Part shown: piece by piece, positions 9,637 to 21,975 of the stretch
Layout of the letters: each line of letters opens with the position of its first letter
How positions within the stretch are numbered: the first letter of the stretch is position 1
Assembly (NCBI GenBank): GCA_036872755.1
Contig: JAVHNS010000003.1
Location: 2,480,001-2,544,000, forward strand
DNA length: 64,000 nt
Source of the DNA: Orbilia blumenaviensis
Taxonomy: Eukaryota; Ascomycota; Orbiliomycetes; Orbiliales; Orbiliaceae
Direction: 5' to 3'
Made by a program: the position numbers and the translations under genes
Notes under the pieces: model-generated
Seen by the model: the letters and a program-made list of their open reading frames with translations, nothing else
What the model was told of the DNA's origin: nothing
Database searches by the model: none

Positions 9637-12600
9637 ATGGATCATCCACCTTCAGGCCCGAAGGACGAGAAGGTTCAATTCGACAATACTAACGGCGCGC
9701 CTAGTACTGCCGCCGGTGGTGAAGATGGTATAGCCCAGCAAGAAGACGAAGTCCTTGAGCTTGCCCGAAAGTTCACCATCAAATCCATCCAAGGTTCCCA
9801 CGAATCGCCTTTCATTGCAACCCCAGACGGCCCTCTCGACCCCAAAAGTCCCAATTTCAAAGCGAGGGAATGGGCCAAGGCGTTCTACGACGTTAGATAC
9901 AAGTCGGACGATGGTGTTCCCCCTAGAGTTGCCGGGTTGGCGTTTAAGAACCTGAATGTTTGGGGGACAGGCTCTGTAACAGATTATCAGTCGAGCGTCG
10001 GGAATGCGGTCTTCAAGTTTCCATCTCTCTTCGGCTACGGTAAAAGTAAAATCGATATTCTCCAGGGTATGGATGGGATTTTGCTTCCAGGCGAAATGCT
10101 TTGCGTGTAGGCTATACCCCACGGAACACCCACCCTGACTACTTGGTAGCTGATATGTTTTATATATATAATGAATAGCCTCGGGCCACCAGGTTCCGGA
10201 TGCTCCACATTGCTCAAGACGATCGCTGGGGATACCCACGGCCTTCAAGTTAGCCCGGAATCGCTCCTCAACTATCAAGGAATTACTCCTAAGAAGATGA
10301 CCACCGCGTTCAAAGGCGAGGCTATCTACACAGCAGAGGTAGATGCCCACTATCCCCAGCTTTCTGTGGGAGATACTCTTTACTTTGCCGCTCTAGCCCG
10401 CGCTCCGAGTACAATTCCTGGTGGTGTAGACCGGAATGTTTATGCGACCCATCTGCGCGATGTTATTATGGCGATGTTTGGCATCAGCCACACCGTCAAC
10501 ACTCGAGTTGGCAATGATTTTGTTAGAGGCGTCAGCGGAGGTGAAAGAAAACGGGTTACTATTGCTGAGGCCAGTCTCAGCTACGCCCCGCTCCAATGCT
10601 GGGATAACAGCACAAGAGGCCTGGATTCTGCCAATGCTGTAGAGTTTTGCAGAACATTGAGAACCCAAAGTGATGTGTTCGGGTCAACAGCATGCGTGGC
10701 TATATATCAATCGCCTCAGGCAGCGTACGAAGTAAGGAGGCCCCATCGAAATTGAATCCATACGCACTAACTTCCCGCCGCGATCTAGTTGTTTGACAAA
10801 GTAACAGTCCTATACGAGGGAAAGCAGGTCTTTTTTGGTAAGGCGACAGAAGCGCGGGCATATTTCTTAAACCTAGGCTTCGACTGCCCTGAGTCGCAGA
10901 CGACACCAGACTTCCTGACTTCTATGACCAGTCCAACTGAACGACTGGTTAGAAAGGGTTTCGAAACAACTGCTCCACGGACATCCGATGATTTCGTGAA
11001 GCGTTGGAGGCAGAGTGGTGAATATCAAAAGCTTATCCAGGAGATCGATGACTACCATGATGAACATCGGTTCAACGGTGAACACCTCCAAAGGTTTACT
11101 GGGTCTAGGAAGGCTGAAAAATCTAACAATCAACGCGAGAACTCACCGTACACGCTATCATACATATCACAGGTCAGACTATGTAACTGGAGGGAGATAC
11201 AAAAATTGAAAAACGACCCATCTATCCCCATCGCAATGCTGGTAACAAATATTTTCGAAGCCTTAATCATTGCCAGCCTCTTTGTCAACTTACCTCAAAC
11301 AACGGCATCGCTTTACCCTCGAGGTGTAGTACTATTCATGATGATTCTTCTCAGTATGGTTCTCCCTTCCCCCCGGCGCCTGGCTAAACGATTGGATAAC
11401 TAATTGAAATTAGATGCCTTCTCTTCTTTGATAGAGATTATTTCATTGTACGCTAAACGAGCAATTGTTGAAAAACACAACCGCTATGCGCTTTACCATC
11501 CCAGCGCCGAGGCTCTATCGTCTTTCGTCATGGACCTACCTTATAAGATCACCAACGGATTAATCACGAATATTATACTTTACTTTATTACTGGTTTACG
11601 CCGCGAAGCTGGCCCATTCTTCTTCTTCTTTCTCGTTTCTTTCACTATGACGCTTGCAATATCCACATTCTTCCGATTCTTCGCCTCAGTAACGAAAACA
11701 GTAGACCAGGCTATGGCCCCTTCCTCAATCATTATCATCGCTCTCGTTTTATACACCGGGTTTGCAATACCAGTTCAATACATGAGAGGGTGGGCATCTT
11801 GGATCAGATGGGTGAATCCAATAAGCTATGGATTTGAAAGCGCTATGGTAAACGAATTCCATGGTCAAGACTATTCGTGCTCCGGTTACATACCTTCCGG
11901 TGGCGATTACGATGGCGTGAATTCCGAGCAGAGGACATGTGCGTCTAAAGGTTCGCTGCCCGGACTCGACATTGTTAGTGGGACCGCATATATCCAAACT
12001 ACATTCGGCTTCCAGGAAAGTCATAAGTGGCGCAACTTTGGAATCTTGGTTGTGTTCACTGTTGGGCTCATGGCATGTCATCTTCTTACCTCGGAGTTGG
12101 TATCATCTGAACGCTCAAAAGGCGAGGTGAAGGTATTCAAAAGAGGCAAATTACATAGGGCAAGGGAAAAACGGGGGCGCGAGGACGAAGAAACTGGCAA
12201 AGTGGCACCTTCCCGTTATCAGGAGCACGATGACAGCACCGAAAAGATGCACCCTGAAGGAAAGCAGAACTCAATTTTCCACTGGGAAGATGTTTGCTAT
12301 GAAGTTCAAATCAAGGGAGAATCCCGAGTCATCTTAGATCATGTCGATGGATGGATTAAGCCTGGGACTCTTACCGCTCTAATGGTATTAAGATCATCCA
12401 TCTATTCTGCTGATGCCCCGGAGCTAACTTTCAAGCAATATAGGGTGTGTCCGGTGCCGGGAAAACAACCTTGCTCGATGTTCTCGCCAGCCGAACCACC
12501 GTCGGCGTAATTTCTGGCAACATGTTCGTAGATGGCCGTGATCGCGACGAATCTTTTCAGCGAAAAACGGGTTATGTACAGCAACAGGATCTTCACCTCC

Positions 12601-14427
12601 ATTCATCAACAGTCCGAGAAGCGCTCGAATTTAGTGCCCTATTAAGACAGCCTCCGCAATATTCTTACGAGGAGAAGATGACCTATGTGGATTATGTTAT
12701 TGATTTATTGGGCATGGGTCATTACGCTGATGCAGTGGTCGGGGTCCCGGGATCTGGTCTAAATGTTGAGGAAAGAAAACGCTTAACTATAGGTGTAGAA
12801 CTGGCCGCACGGCCAAAACTACTCTTGTTCTTGGACGAGCCGACATCTGGATTGGACAGCCAAACTTCTTGGTCAATCTGTAACTTGATGGAAAAGCTGA
12901 CGAAATCTGGGCAAGCTATTTTATGCACTATCCACCAACCTTCCGCGATGCTTTTCCAGAGATTTGACAGGTTACTACTTCTAGCGAAGGGCGGTAAGAC
13001 GGTTTATTTCGGAGAAGTAGGGGAAAATTCACGTACCCTTCTCGACTACTTTGCTCGTAATGGCGGTGCGCCTTGCCCTGCTAATGACAATCCTGCTGAG
13101 TATATGCTCGAGGTTATCGGCGCAGCACCTGGAACACGGTCCGATATCGATTGGCCATCAGTATGGAAACAGAGTCCAGAGTACCGCGAGGTTCGGGCAG
13201 AACTCACACGACTTCGGAATCTCATTAACCATCCTTCCCCAATCGCGGATGAAGTAGTCTCTGGCCATCAACAGTTCGCCGCCCCGTTCTCGGCCCAACT
13301 CTTCCAGGTCTTAAAGAGGGTTTTTCAACAATACTGGAGGACGCCGTCATATATATACTCCAAGGTTTTGCTAGCTGTTGGTTGTGTAAGTGTGAACTTA
13401 ACCATCCCCCAAGGTTATGTAATACTAATAGCTTTTTCTACCAAGTCCATGCTCATTGGATTTTCATTTTTTATGGGCGAAAATACAATGCAGGGTCTAA
13501 CAAACCAAATGTTTGGCGTCTTTGCTTTTATATTTGTCATTATCACCGTCATAATGCAGATTATACCGGTATTTGTCACCCAAAGAACTTTGTACGAAGC
13601 CAGGGAGCGTCAATCAAAGACCTACAGTTGGCAGGCATTCATTCTTTCGAATATAGTAGTTGAATTCGCATGGAACTCCGTAAGTAACATTATTCCGATA
13701 CTGCCGCTACTATGTGCTGAATAGTATCTAGGTAATTGGAATTCTCTGTTTCATTGTTTGGTACTACCCAATGGGGCTCTATCGAAACGCGGAATATACC
13801 GATACGGTTCACTCGCGAGGCATCCTCGCTGTTCTTTTAATCTGGGTAATTTTCATGTTCGCTAGTTCTTTTGCAATCATGATGATTTCTGGAATTGAAA
13901 ACCCAGAAATAGCCTCCGCTAACTCGAATGCACTATCGATAATGGTGAGAGCTCCTGAGAGTTCCTAAAACAGTATTATAGCTAACTCTGAGTAGATGTA
14001 TGCCTTCTGTGGTATCCTTGCTGGGCCTCAGACCCTCCCAAGGTTCTGGATATTTATGTATCGTGTCAACCCCCTTACATACTTTACATCGAGCTTCATG
14101 GCTACTATGTTGGCAAATGCACCGGTGCACTGTGCTGGAAACGAATATCAGAAATTTCTGGCACCCGAAGGATTAACCTGCGGTGAGTATCTGGAACCGT
14201 ATATATCCGAGGCTGGTGGGTACATCTTAGACCCTCTGGCATCGGGCCTAGACAGCTGCCAGTACTGCCAGATGAATGGAACAGATGCCTTCTTGGTAGG
14301 TATCAATTCAGATTTCTCGAAAAGGTGGAGGGACTTTGGGATCGTATGGGTCTACGTCGTCTTCAACACCATCGTTGCAATTCTCTTCTACTGGTTGTTT
14401 AGAGTACCAAAGAGTAAGAAAACATAG
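9637..14427 (+). CDS. PDR-type ABC-G multidrug transporter, full length
   Basis: Predicted 1459 aa plasma-membrane efflux pump with the layout NBD1-TMD1-NBD2-TMD2, the usual size for the family. Exons: 9637-10106, 10179-10731, 10789-11353, 11414-12384, 12444-13385, 13446-13679, 13732-13944, 13996-14427; all introns are GT-AG and phases agree. NBD1 has the degenerate fungal Walker A with Cys for Lys (GPPGSGCST, about 159-167), signature VSGGERKRV (about 275) and Walker B near D299. NBD2 has a canonical Walker A (GVSGAGKTT, about 854-862), a degenerate signature (LNVEERKRL) and [14 protein letters not shown]1 and TMD2 show hydrophobic clusters, and a Cys-containing outer loop precedes the last membrane span. 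Apparent stops near 10110, 11403 and 12510 lie in introns. Members export azoles and other toxicants; the substrate here cannot be read from sequence. Three CCGCGG sites upstream may link it to drug-response regulation. Confidence 0.93.
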
Positions 14428-14872
14428 CATGTGCCTCGTTGCGAGAACGTCGTGCTGGAAATGAACCTAGGTAGTTTATAACTCGGGGCTTACGGCTCAA
14501 GTATCCTATTTAATTCAGTAGCATTTAATATATTACATTTCTCGTGCCTCTCCTAGATTAATCGGTGTGCGAGGCTTACGTTAAACAATACGCAACGCTG
14601 CTATCTTTCCTTTCCTTATGTCATTTATATTCCTGGGGTGTTCTTCGACGGGCTATTACAGAGTTTACTTGTCTAAGGCACCCGGTGAACTGGTAGTAAG
14701 ACTATATCGGATTCCATGCAAAGAGAACATATAATAATGTCAGTGCTATCGAACAAAGGGTATAGAGTAAGAATTTATATACACGGCCTAGTGTCCTATT
14801 GCCCGCTACGAGGCTAAGTTTAATCGGAAGGAGAATGAATAAAAATATCAGGGCCAACCAAGTGAATACCGC
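14428..14872. other. Convergent 3' intergenic region
   Basis: Shared 3' flank of the ABC transporter (+) and SWI1 (-). I see no gene, RNA or repeat in it. Confidence 0.6.
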
Positions 14873-17800
14873 CTAATAAACCTCGTCATTATCTGTATTC
14901 CCAGCGAAACCGCTAAATTCACACATATAGCTGAGAGCCTTCGCATCGACGCTCTGATTCATCATAGCCCCAAACAAGATCTCCTTTTTGGAAGCCATGC
15001 CAGCGAGAAACATGCTCTTAAGACTGTCCGCTTCGGTATCAAGTAAATTCAAGGACTCAATCGAACCCAAGAGGCCATCGAAGTTATAATCATCAGTTGA
15101 AGTTAGGGAAAGGTTTCGAAGAACAGTCGCCCCACGCTGTATAACACGAGAAAATGGCTGCCCGTCGTCCTGGTATGATGCCCCTCGACCATTCACAGGT
15201 CTGATAATCTGTTGTTGGGTACACAAGAAATACACTAGGCGGACAAGGCTATGAGAAAAGCCATCCTCGGATGATAGCCACGAAAGCGCAAGGCGAGAAT
15301 CCTCTTGGGCAGCGATTCCGGAGAGAATCTCTGCTGCAAGCATGCCCTGTTCCAAGTAAGGCTTACGAGCTTCGACTGCCTGTGGTAGCATCATGCGCAC
15401 ATTGTCTGCGACAGGAATGGGGGATATGGCCAGGGCGAATGAACGAGTTAGTAAGTCCCAGTTTCGTTCTGGGCCTGGCTCGGAAATGAACAGCTCTTTG
15501 AAGTAGCCGCGATTCGGATCGTCCCGAACGAGGAGTTTAGCCAAACTGTCAACTGCAGGGGGCAGATAACGGTGAATTGACGGATGGTACGAGGCAAACA
15601 TTGGGAGATTTCTTCCAGGGAAGTATGGGCCGGGTTGTGGTGCAAACGACAAGATAAACCGCAAAAGCCCGAGTGCCTCCTGCTTACCGGGCAAAATAAT
15701 CGACTGCGAAAGGTTCGAGAGAAAGATTATCATATCTTTCATGAAATCAAGCGTATTGTTATTAGACCGGAGAAGCATTTTCGTCCGGCATATTGTATCG
15801 ATAATACTCGCAACGAATTTGATGACCCCACTTTCTGCCAGGGGGTCGTGATTTGACTCAAAAAACGACAAGTTTCGAAATATTGTCGTTATAGCAATAA
15901 GCCTATCGGCAGCCCTATCCAGTTCGTATGATCGGCTTCCAACCTTTGGCACCGCGAGAAGGGTGTTGGCTTCCTGCCGGCAGCCCCGGAGAACATCTTC
16001 ATATGGCGGGAAAAGGGGTTCAGTGTCCAGTTCCGTGACATTTTCCCGAAGAAGCGAAACTTCTGACTCGGCTACATCCACAAGAGTCTCCACCAGGTCT
16101 TCGCAGCTCTTTAGGGACAATGACCACTGCGACTCAACCGAGACAGTAACAAGGGTATCCAGTGCCAGCCGAATTTCTGCCTGCAGCCCGGACTTCAAAC
16201 TCATAGTTAGGGCATGAACATCGATTATCCCCAATTCATTAAAAGTCGGGACAGTGGGTCGCAGATGCACGATTTCCGCACCAATTCCGCTCAGGACCGC
16301 AACATCAACACCACCGTGGGTATCGAGCCCACGCACTTTGGGATTAAAATGAAGGTTATGTTTTTCGCGAGTTGGGGTCACGGCAGAGTGGGTTATATCC
16401 GACGGTTGCGGAAGACCCCCAGGGATGGTGGGGGGCATGCCTTTGCTTTGGGCTTGGGCCTGGGCTTGGGCCTGGCTGAACGGAGCAGCGTCTAATGTAG
16501 CCGGGGGAGGGTATTGCTGATGGGCCGCCGTAGGTGGTACAGCCTTGCTCCCAGACAGGCTACCTTGGAATGGAGCGTTGGGGTAAGCACTTGCCGAAGA
16601 TGCTTGAAAGTTACTTGCATTGAGCTCCTGGGGGGATTGCTTGTTTGGGTTTTGGGATGCGCCATGGGGCTGTTTCCCTATGCCCAAATGCGAAACCTGG
16701 TTCGCGTTTGGCATTTGTACTGGCACGCTGTGCTGAGCTTGCGCGCTCTTCCTATATGCGTCCTCGAAAGGTGCCAGGTTGTTTTGGTACGCTTGGGCCA
16801 GCTGCTCGGCGATCCCAGGATGTGCATCCACATTTAGTTGCATGCCCTGTGCGACAGAGGCCCACTGGTTTGCCGCCGATATGCTCCTGTGACCCCCAAA
16901 TCGGTGGACAAGAAGGTATAGAGAAAACAAATGTACCTGCCGGTCTCCAAGCAAAACAGTGAGGCTAGTTAGGGGGGTCCCTCGTTTTTGCATGAAATCT
17001 TGCAAATGTCGCGCAAATTGGTCGGGATTTGGGACGCCCCGTCCCGTTATTTTAGCATTCGGATTAGGATGTGATCCCGGCAGTGTCGATACAGCCATGT
17101 TCCTTCCATGGTGCTGCATCATGGGATTTTGAGCGCCCTGCATCTGGGCCGACTGTTGCATCAGTTTGTGCTGCTGCTGCCGTTGTAGCTGGTTGTACAT
17201 CGCCTGTGCCCCGGGATTGGGTTGGAAGTTCTGGGTCAGGCTGATTGCCTGGCCCATTCCATTTGGAGGGGAGAATGCACGCTGGCCTTGCATCGCGAAG
17301 GCAGGGTTTTGTTGCTGCTGCGTGGGAAACCCGTGAGGGGTGACGCTACGTGTAACGCTGTGTTCGGAGGTTGGGGATCCTTGTTGTATGAACATGTGCT
17401 GTTGGTTAGCTGGAGAGAACGGACTCGGGGATTGAGTAGCCATCCGCTTGGGTGGGGGAGGCTGGCCAGGACCAGCAACGCTACTCGAATTTGGCGTTTT
17501 ATAACCCTGACTTTGCATGATGGGTGATGGCGTACCGTTATTCGGAGCACCTTGGCTGAGCTGTGGGATAAAAGAAGGGGTAGCACTGAGAGGTCTTTGA
17601 GGAACATTGGGGTTCCCAGCTCCGTAGAGATGATATACCTGGCTGTTGGGCACCTGTCCAACACCGCTCTGGGGGGTTTGAGAGCGAGAACCCGGCAGGA
17701 CGCTCGGGGTCTGACGCGGCGATATATTGACGGAATCCTCACGTGGCCGCGCTCTCTTGAGAGGGACGACCGGATTGACATGATATGATGGAGTCTGGAA

Positions 17801-17959
17801 TCCAGGCGATGGGTGGCGAGCATTGCCGTTATGCATCAGCGACGCGTGGGGCGACTGCTGGGCAACAGGCGAATGCTGCATGTGCTGACCCTGCTGACCC
17901 TGCTGGAACTGCATCGGATCCATCGACGATGGCATCATCATGTTATTCGAGGCGTCCAT
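14873..17959 (-). CDS. SWI1: SWI/SNF chromatin-remodelling subunit SWI1 (ARID domain)
   Basis: Single long open frame of about 1028 aa. The N-terminal third is rich in Gln, Met, Pro, Ser and Asn, typical of SWI1. An ARID/BRIGHT DNA-binding domain spans about 305-410 (VPNPDQFARHLQDFM, VHLFSLYLLVHRFGG, then NQWASVAQ). The C-terminal half (about 520-1028) is an ordered, Leu-rich helical region corresponding to the conserved SWI1 armadillo-like domain. In yeast the orthologue is a subunit of the nuclear SWI/SNF complex that opens chromatin for transcription. The start is uncertain: the frame stays open upstream to a GTG at 17989, preceded by AG, so a short upstream exon is possible. I chose the first ATG, at 17959. 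It is divergent from the GRIM-19 gene. Confidence 0.87.
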   Translation of the reverse strand: MDASNNMMMPSSMDPMQFQQGQQGQHMQHSPVAQQSPHASLMHNGNARHPSPGFQTPSYHVNPVVPLKRARPREDSVNISPRQTPSVLPGSRSQTPQSGVGQVPNSQVYHLYGAGNPNVPQRPLSATPSFIPQLSQGAPNNGTPSPIMQSQGYKTPNSSSVAGPGQPPPPKRMATQSPSPFSPANQQHMFIQQGSPTSEHSVTRSVTPHGFPTQQQQNPAFAMQGQRAFSPPNGMGQAISLTQNFQPNPGAQAMYNQLQRQQQHKLMQQSAQMQGAQNPMMQHHGRNMAVSTLPGSHPNPNAKITGRGVPNPDQFARHLQDFMQKRGTPLTSLTVLLGDRQVHLFSLYLLVHRFGGHRSISAANQWASVAQGMQLNVDAHPGIAEQLAQAYQNNLAPFEDAYRKSAQAQHSVPVQMPNANQVSHLGIGKQPHGASQNPNKQSPQELNASNFQASSASAYPNAPFQGSLSGSKAVPPTAAHQQYPPPATLDAAPFSQAQAQAQAQSKGMPPTIPGGLPQPSDITHSAVTPTREKHNLHFNPKVRGLDTHGGVDVAVLSGIGAEIVHLRPTVPTFNELGIIDVHALTMSLKSGLQAEIRLALDTLVTVSVESQWSLSLKSCEDLVETLVDVAESEVSLLRENVTELDTEPLFPPYEDVLRGCRQEANTLLAVPKVGSRSYELDRAADRLIAITTIFRNLSFFESNHDPLAESGVIKFVASIIDTICRTKMLLRSNNNTLDFMKDMIIFLSNLSQSIILPGKQEALGLLRFILSFAPQPGPYFPGRNLPMFASYHPSIHRYLPPAVDSLAKLLVRDDPNRGYFKELFISEPGPERNWDLLTRSFALAISPIPVADNVRMMLPQAVEARKPYLEQGMLAAEILSGIAAQEDSRLALSWLSSEDGFSHSLVRLVYFLCTQQQIIRPVNGRGASYQDDGQPFSRVIQRGATVLRNLSLTSTDDYNFDGLLGSIESLNLLDTEADSLKSMFLAGMASKKEILFGAMMNQSVDAKALSYMCEFSGFAGNTDNDEVY

Positions 17960-18477
17960 GGGGAGCGACGCGTCTGGGTTCCAAGGCACCTTCGGAGGTA
18001 ATCCCGTATATATCCAGTTCGATTCCTTATTCTTCTTCTTCCTTCTTCTTCTTCTTCTTCTTCTCCCTCTTTTTTTTTTGTCTTCGCGCAGGGGGCTGGC
18101 TGATCAAGCGGCCTCCCTTCGATCCTCCGTGGCAGGGCAGAGATGGTACAATTGCGCCAGAGTACTGGTATCGCTAGTGCGCATGCAGAGCAGGCAAGGC
18201 AAGCGGGTGGTGTGTTGATGCTTGAATCTTGTTGTTTGATGGTGCTGTCCACGAAAGAAGCTGTGAGGTGGATCGAATGTGGTTGGTTTGGTTGATGATT
18301 AGTCGCAAGGTAGTAGTCCATCGAATCCTCGTCGGATTTCGATCGGGTTTGGAAAGCGCTGGGCAAACAAACCTCCTCCGACCAACCTTGCCACACACCA
18401 CACTGCACACTGCGCTGCCGCTGCCGAAACCTTTAAAGACATCTTCAACTCCCAAAAACCTACAGCCAAACCGCACA
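17960..18477. promoter_or_regulatory. Divergent promoter region of SWI1 and GRIM-19
   Basis: This 518-bp region separates two divergent start codons. It contains a TTC-rich polypyrimidine tract (about 18026-18080) ending in a run of T. No TATA-like element is convincing, and the several open frames here are by-products of the tract. Confidence 0.5.
18026..18080. repeat. TTC-rich polypyrimidine tract
   Basis: An interrupted TTC array followed by about ten T, on the plus strand, just upstream of the SWI1 start. Confidence 0.85.
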
Positions 18478-19105
18478 ATGTCCCAAGATTTGCCTCCAAC
18501 CGGAGGCTACGGTCCTATCCAGTACCGGGTATGCAAGACCTGCAGCTCCTAATGCCTTACATTCTGCTTTGTCCTGACTAATCCATACCCTTTAACACAG
18601 AGGAATCTTCCCCCCCGCGGATTTCGCCCCTCCTTCTATATCTTCGCTACCCTCGCAATATGCTCCTGGGGTTTCTATCGTGTAATTGATGGTAATCAAG
18701 AAAAGCGGTATGTGGCCTTGCTACACTGATCACAGGCACCCGTCAGCTGACTTAACAACTTCGTTGTGACAGAGAATTGCTGCGTGAGAAGAGGTGGGCC
18801 CGCATTCATCTAACTCCGGTTATGCAGGCAGAGGAGGACAGAGACATGGTCCGGAGAGTTTGGGCCGGCGAGCGGCGAGAGGAACTACTAATGCAGGACG
18901 TGAAGGACTGGAAGTTTGGCAGCGTCTACAATTCCAACAGGTACCAGTTGGCTCCGAGGCTCTTGCATCCAATCGCTGTTTTCTCTTTCTAACAATAATT
19001 CCCTCCGATACTAGATTCGTACGACCAAGTTTTGTACCTACACCCTCTCAAATCACTGCTGGCAGACCTCCACATGCCGTCCATGAAGCCGAGGATAAGC
19101 AGTGA
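18478..19105 (+). CDS. NDUFA13: Mitochondrial complex I subunit GRIM-19/NDUFA13
   Basis: Predicted 138 aa accessory subunit of NADH:ubiquinone oxidoreductase in the inner mitochondrial membrane. Exons: 18478-18528, 18601-18707, 18773-18940, 19015-19105; all GT-AG and phase-consistent. The N-terminus carries the family motif RNLPPRGFRPS (about 18-28), followed by one membrane segment (about 30-47, FYIFATLAICSWGFYRVI), then a charged helical region (ELLREKRWARIHLTP, ending near WKFGSVYNSNR) and a short Pro-rich tail. Length, single membrane span and absence of a cleavable presequence agree with the family. The start context is unambiguous because the first exon reads MSQDLPPTGGYGPIQYR. It diverges from SWI1 and converges on the GH5 gene. 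Confidence 0.93.
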
Positions 19106-19465
19106 TGTAACATTATCGCCTTTTCAGTATGGAACGGCCCCCACCTCTCAGGTATTAAAGGTCAATGTGTATTGAAAATGAAAACGCCATGAGGCTGTAC
19201 ATAAGTATGTTTTGGTTTGGAAGATTAGATATACAAATATAACCAGACTGCGGACCTGGGGACTCTTTATGTATTGCCAATTTCGTAGACTCAGATATGG
19301 ATCGCCAAACTACAAAAACCTCCGGGGTGACAAATTACAATTATGAGAAATATTGATATAGAATCAAAGGCTGGCGGCATACTATCAAACCACCCGCGAG
19401 CTGATGGTCCCAAAGAAGCTTTACAAAATATTACAATGCAAAAACCAAACAGCAAGTTCCCGACA
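19106..19465. other. Convergent 3' intergenic region
   Basis: This 360-bp 3' flank lies between GRIM-19 (+) and the GH5 gene (-). I see no feature beyond A/T-rich stretches that could serve polyadenylation. Confidence 0.55.
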
Positions 19466-20484
19466 CTACATAACCTCACACCCCACATTCTTAACCATGT
19501 CTAAATAAGTATCATCTTCGAATGTTTGCAGGAACCGTTTGACGCCCGTGACCTTCAGAGTTTGGGTGCCACCTGAGTGCCACCATTTTAGAATCTGGGT
19601 TTCGTTTTCATATATCCACCTCCCATCTGATATTTCCACATCAAGTTTGTCCCGAGGGAAATGGTATAATGGAATAAATATTTCGGATGGTGATGACTCT
19701 GTTGTTGCGTTCGCATTGACAGCTAAGGAGAACAAAGACTGCGCCAAATTAAAAGAGTACGCCGTAGTTATGCCTGAGACCTTAACAGGGGAAGGTCGGA
19801 TGAAGGCATCTGCTGCCCTCGTCCCTGTAGACGACCCAATTGAGGTTGATGAGCGCTCAATCGACATCCCCGTATTTGATAGTGCCCCTTTCACAGAACC
19901 CGAATCTATTGTATTGGGTGCCCCCTCGGGGCTGTCATGATAAGGTTCCAGGGTTGGCCGTCCGGTATCGTCGCGTTCTGGCGCCGTGTCGTCCCTTCCG
20001 AATATACTCAGATCTTCCCCATTCCATTGGTCTCCCCATTCGTGGTTATTCTACTGACTTATTAATACTATGGCATACTACTGCGAGAAAATGGACTCAC
20101 CAAAGCACAATAGTTCCACCAAGTATATGATACCAGCGACCCTTCCAACGCAAAATGATTGGCATCCGAAGCCCGGGTCTGAGAAGTATAGTCACCGGTT
20201 TTATAAGCATACTTATCATCCATGTCATATGGTATCCCGATCTCCGAAAACAAACAAGGCGTTAATCCGATATTGTCAAGACCCTCTTGCTTCATGGCAG
20301 TCAGCTGCTCCCTCATTGAGTTCCGAATAGCTGTCTCACCAAGCTTAACGGCGAACGCCGGTGACAAATATCGGCCCCTCAAAACACCAAGAACATCAAC
20401 GTTGAAAAATCTATTCCTATAAAATGTAAGCTGTTATCCAAATATATATATATATATATATATGATTAGAGGTCTGTTTGTGTT

Positions 20485-20522
<38 letters not shown>

Positions 20523-21975
20523 AGAGAGAAGGGAGGGCAAAAATACCATTTTTTCGACATGAGTGTGAGCCCGTCGTAATAGTGAGGTGCGTAGACTATC
20601 CGACCAAGCCCTTTCGTATCTTCGTCCAATACAGGGGGGATCACCCAAACTGGTGGTTGGAGCAGTAGAAGCGCGTTCTGATGTATACTCCGAACGCCAT
20701 GTGCCCAACGCTTCCAGTGGTCCATAAAATACATATTACAGAAGACACCAGCGTCAATCACTTGGCCAGTTGGAGTTTTGCTAAAGTAGTCTGGACGCAA
20801 GATCTCATCTGTCGCAGGATCCCAAATACCGTGCTGAGCCCATATGCATTCGCCTAATTTCCAGTTGGGATCTCTTTTCCAACCATATTCGGTATCAGAG
20901 TGATCCGGGCTAAGCCATGCCGAAGTGCCCTTGGGATCCACGAGAATCTTCCCAGTCCGATATGATCCCATAGAACCAAGCTCCCATGTTTCTATCTCAC
21001 ATGCCCTACCACTGGCTGTTAAAATCGCCTGCCACGCCGTTGGTGATGTGCCCTTTTGCAACTGTTGCTCAGCTGGGATCTTGGTCAGGTCCTGGTGCCC
21101 GATGAGCCCGTGGTTCGGCTCGTTAAAGGACTCCCATCCAATGATGGTCGTATCCTCCAGGTCGCCTGCCTCTTTAATTCTCCGTGCGAGGTGAACCGTG
21201 GCATTGATATAGTGAGATTGAAGATAATCCTGGATATTCTGGCCGTTGATAACAGCTTTAGGGGCAAAGTCCCGACCCGCAAAAAATAGGGTAAACATAA
21301 CCTGGCAAACCATCCGAGTATAGTTTGTCGCCCATATCATTTTAGGAAAGTCTGCGGGATCCTTATAAGTATTATGGACAAGTGCCGCTTCCGTAACATC
21401 GAATGCATGCGGGTTAAGACCGGCAGCGTAGAGCGTCCACATTGGCGCTCCCGAGCCTCCGGAAAAGCGCGACCACTATGAAGCCGTAAGTATATATCAC
21501 TTCACTGCCCTGACGGTCTCGCAATAGCAAACATACTACATCCTGATGCGGATCCAAAAACACGTAGAACCCATACTGCTTGGCTTTCCGCAAAACTTCG
21601 ATAGTGAAGGTTATGTATTCTTCGTCGTAAATACCACTATGTATGGTATTAGTATATCTGAACTCGTCATCCTATCACGTATCGGATAACATACGGCCCT
21701 CTTGCCTCCAACGCCTCCCATGTATACAAGTATCTTAAGGTATTATATCCCCAGTTTCTCAGGCGTCGGAAATGGCTATCGGCCTCATCGAGTGGGAACG
21801 GCCGGCCAACGAACGATACGTTGTCCCCATCAAAGAATTTATCAGAAACATGTGAAGGGATTTCCGGTGTAGCCGGGAATTTGGTATCAGAAGCAAGATT
21901 TATGCCTCGAAGTAAGATCTCGCGTCCATGTTTGTCGGTGAATCTGGTGCCTTCGACTGCTAGGCTTACGGGCAT
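19466..21975 (-). CDS. Glycoside hydrolase family 5, steryl-/ceramide-beta-glucosidase type
   Basis: Predicted 736 aa intracellular beta-glucosidase resembling fungal GH5 subfamily 12 (EGCrP1/EGCrP2 of Cryptococcus, Egh1/YIR007W of yeast), which remove glucose from glucosylceramide or ergosteryl glucoside. Exons in transcript order: 21975-21695, 21636-21537, 21475-20547, 20416-20101, 20050-19466; all phases agree. The N-terminus has the family start LLRGINLASDTKFP and no signal peptide. DPHQDVWSRFSGGSGAP precedes the barrel core. The likely acid/base is Glu246 (WESFNEPNHG) and the nucleophile about Glu495 (SEIGIPYDMD). YTWWNY closes the barrel, and residues from about 540 form a C-terminal beta domain. 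Which of the two lipid substrates it prefers cannot be decided from sequence. The third intron carries two microsatellites. Confidence 0.88.
20441..20520. repeat. TA and TG microsatellites inside a GH5 intron
   Basis: A TA run (about 20441-20462) and a TG-rich run (about 20479-20520) lie inside the intron 20417-20546 of the GH5 gene and make up over half of it. Confidence 0.93.

Noticed and set aside
11341..11413. Apparent break of the ABC transporter frame
   Set aside because: Removing the GT-AG intron 11354-11413 restores the frame and the conserved sequence LLNAFSSL, so there is no frameshift.
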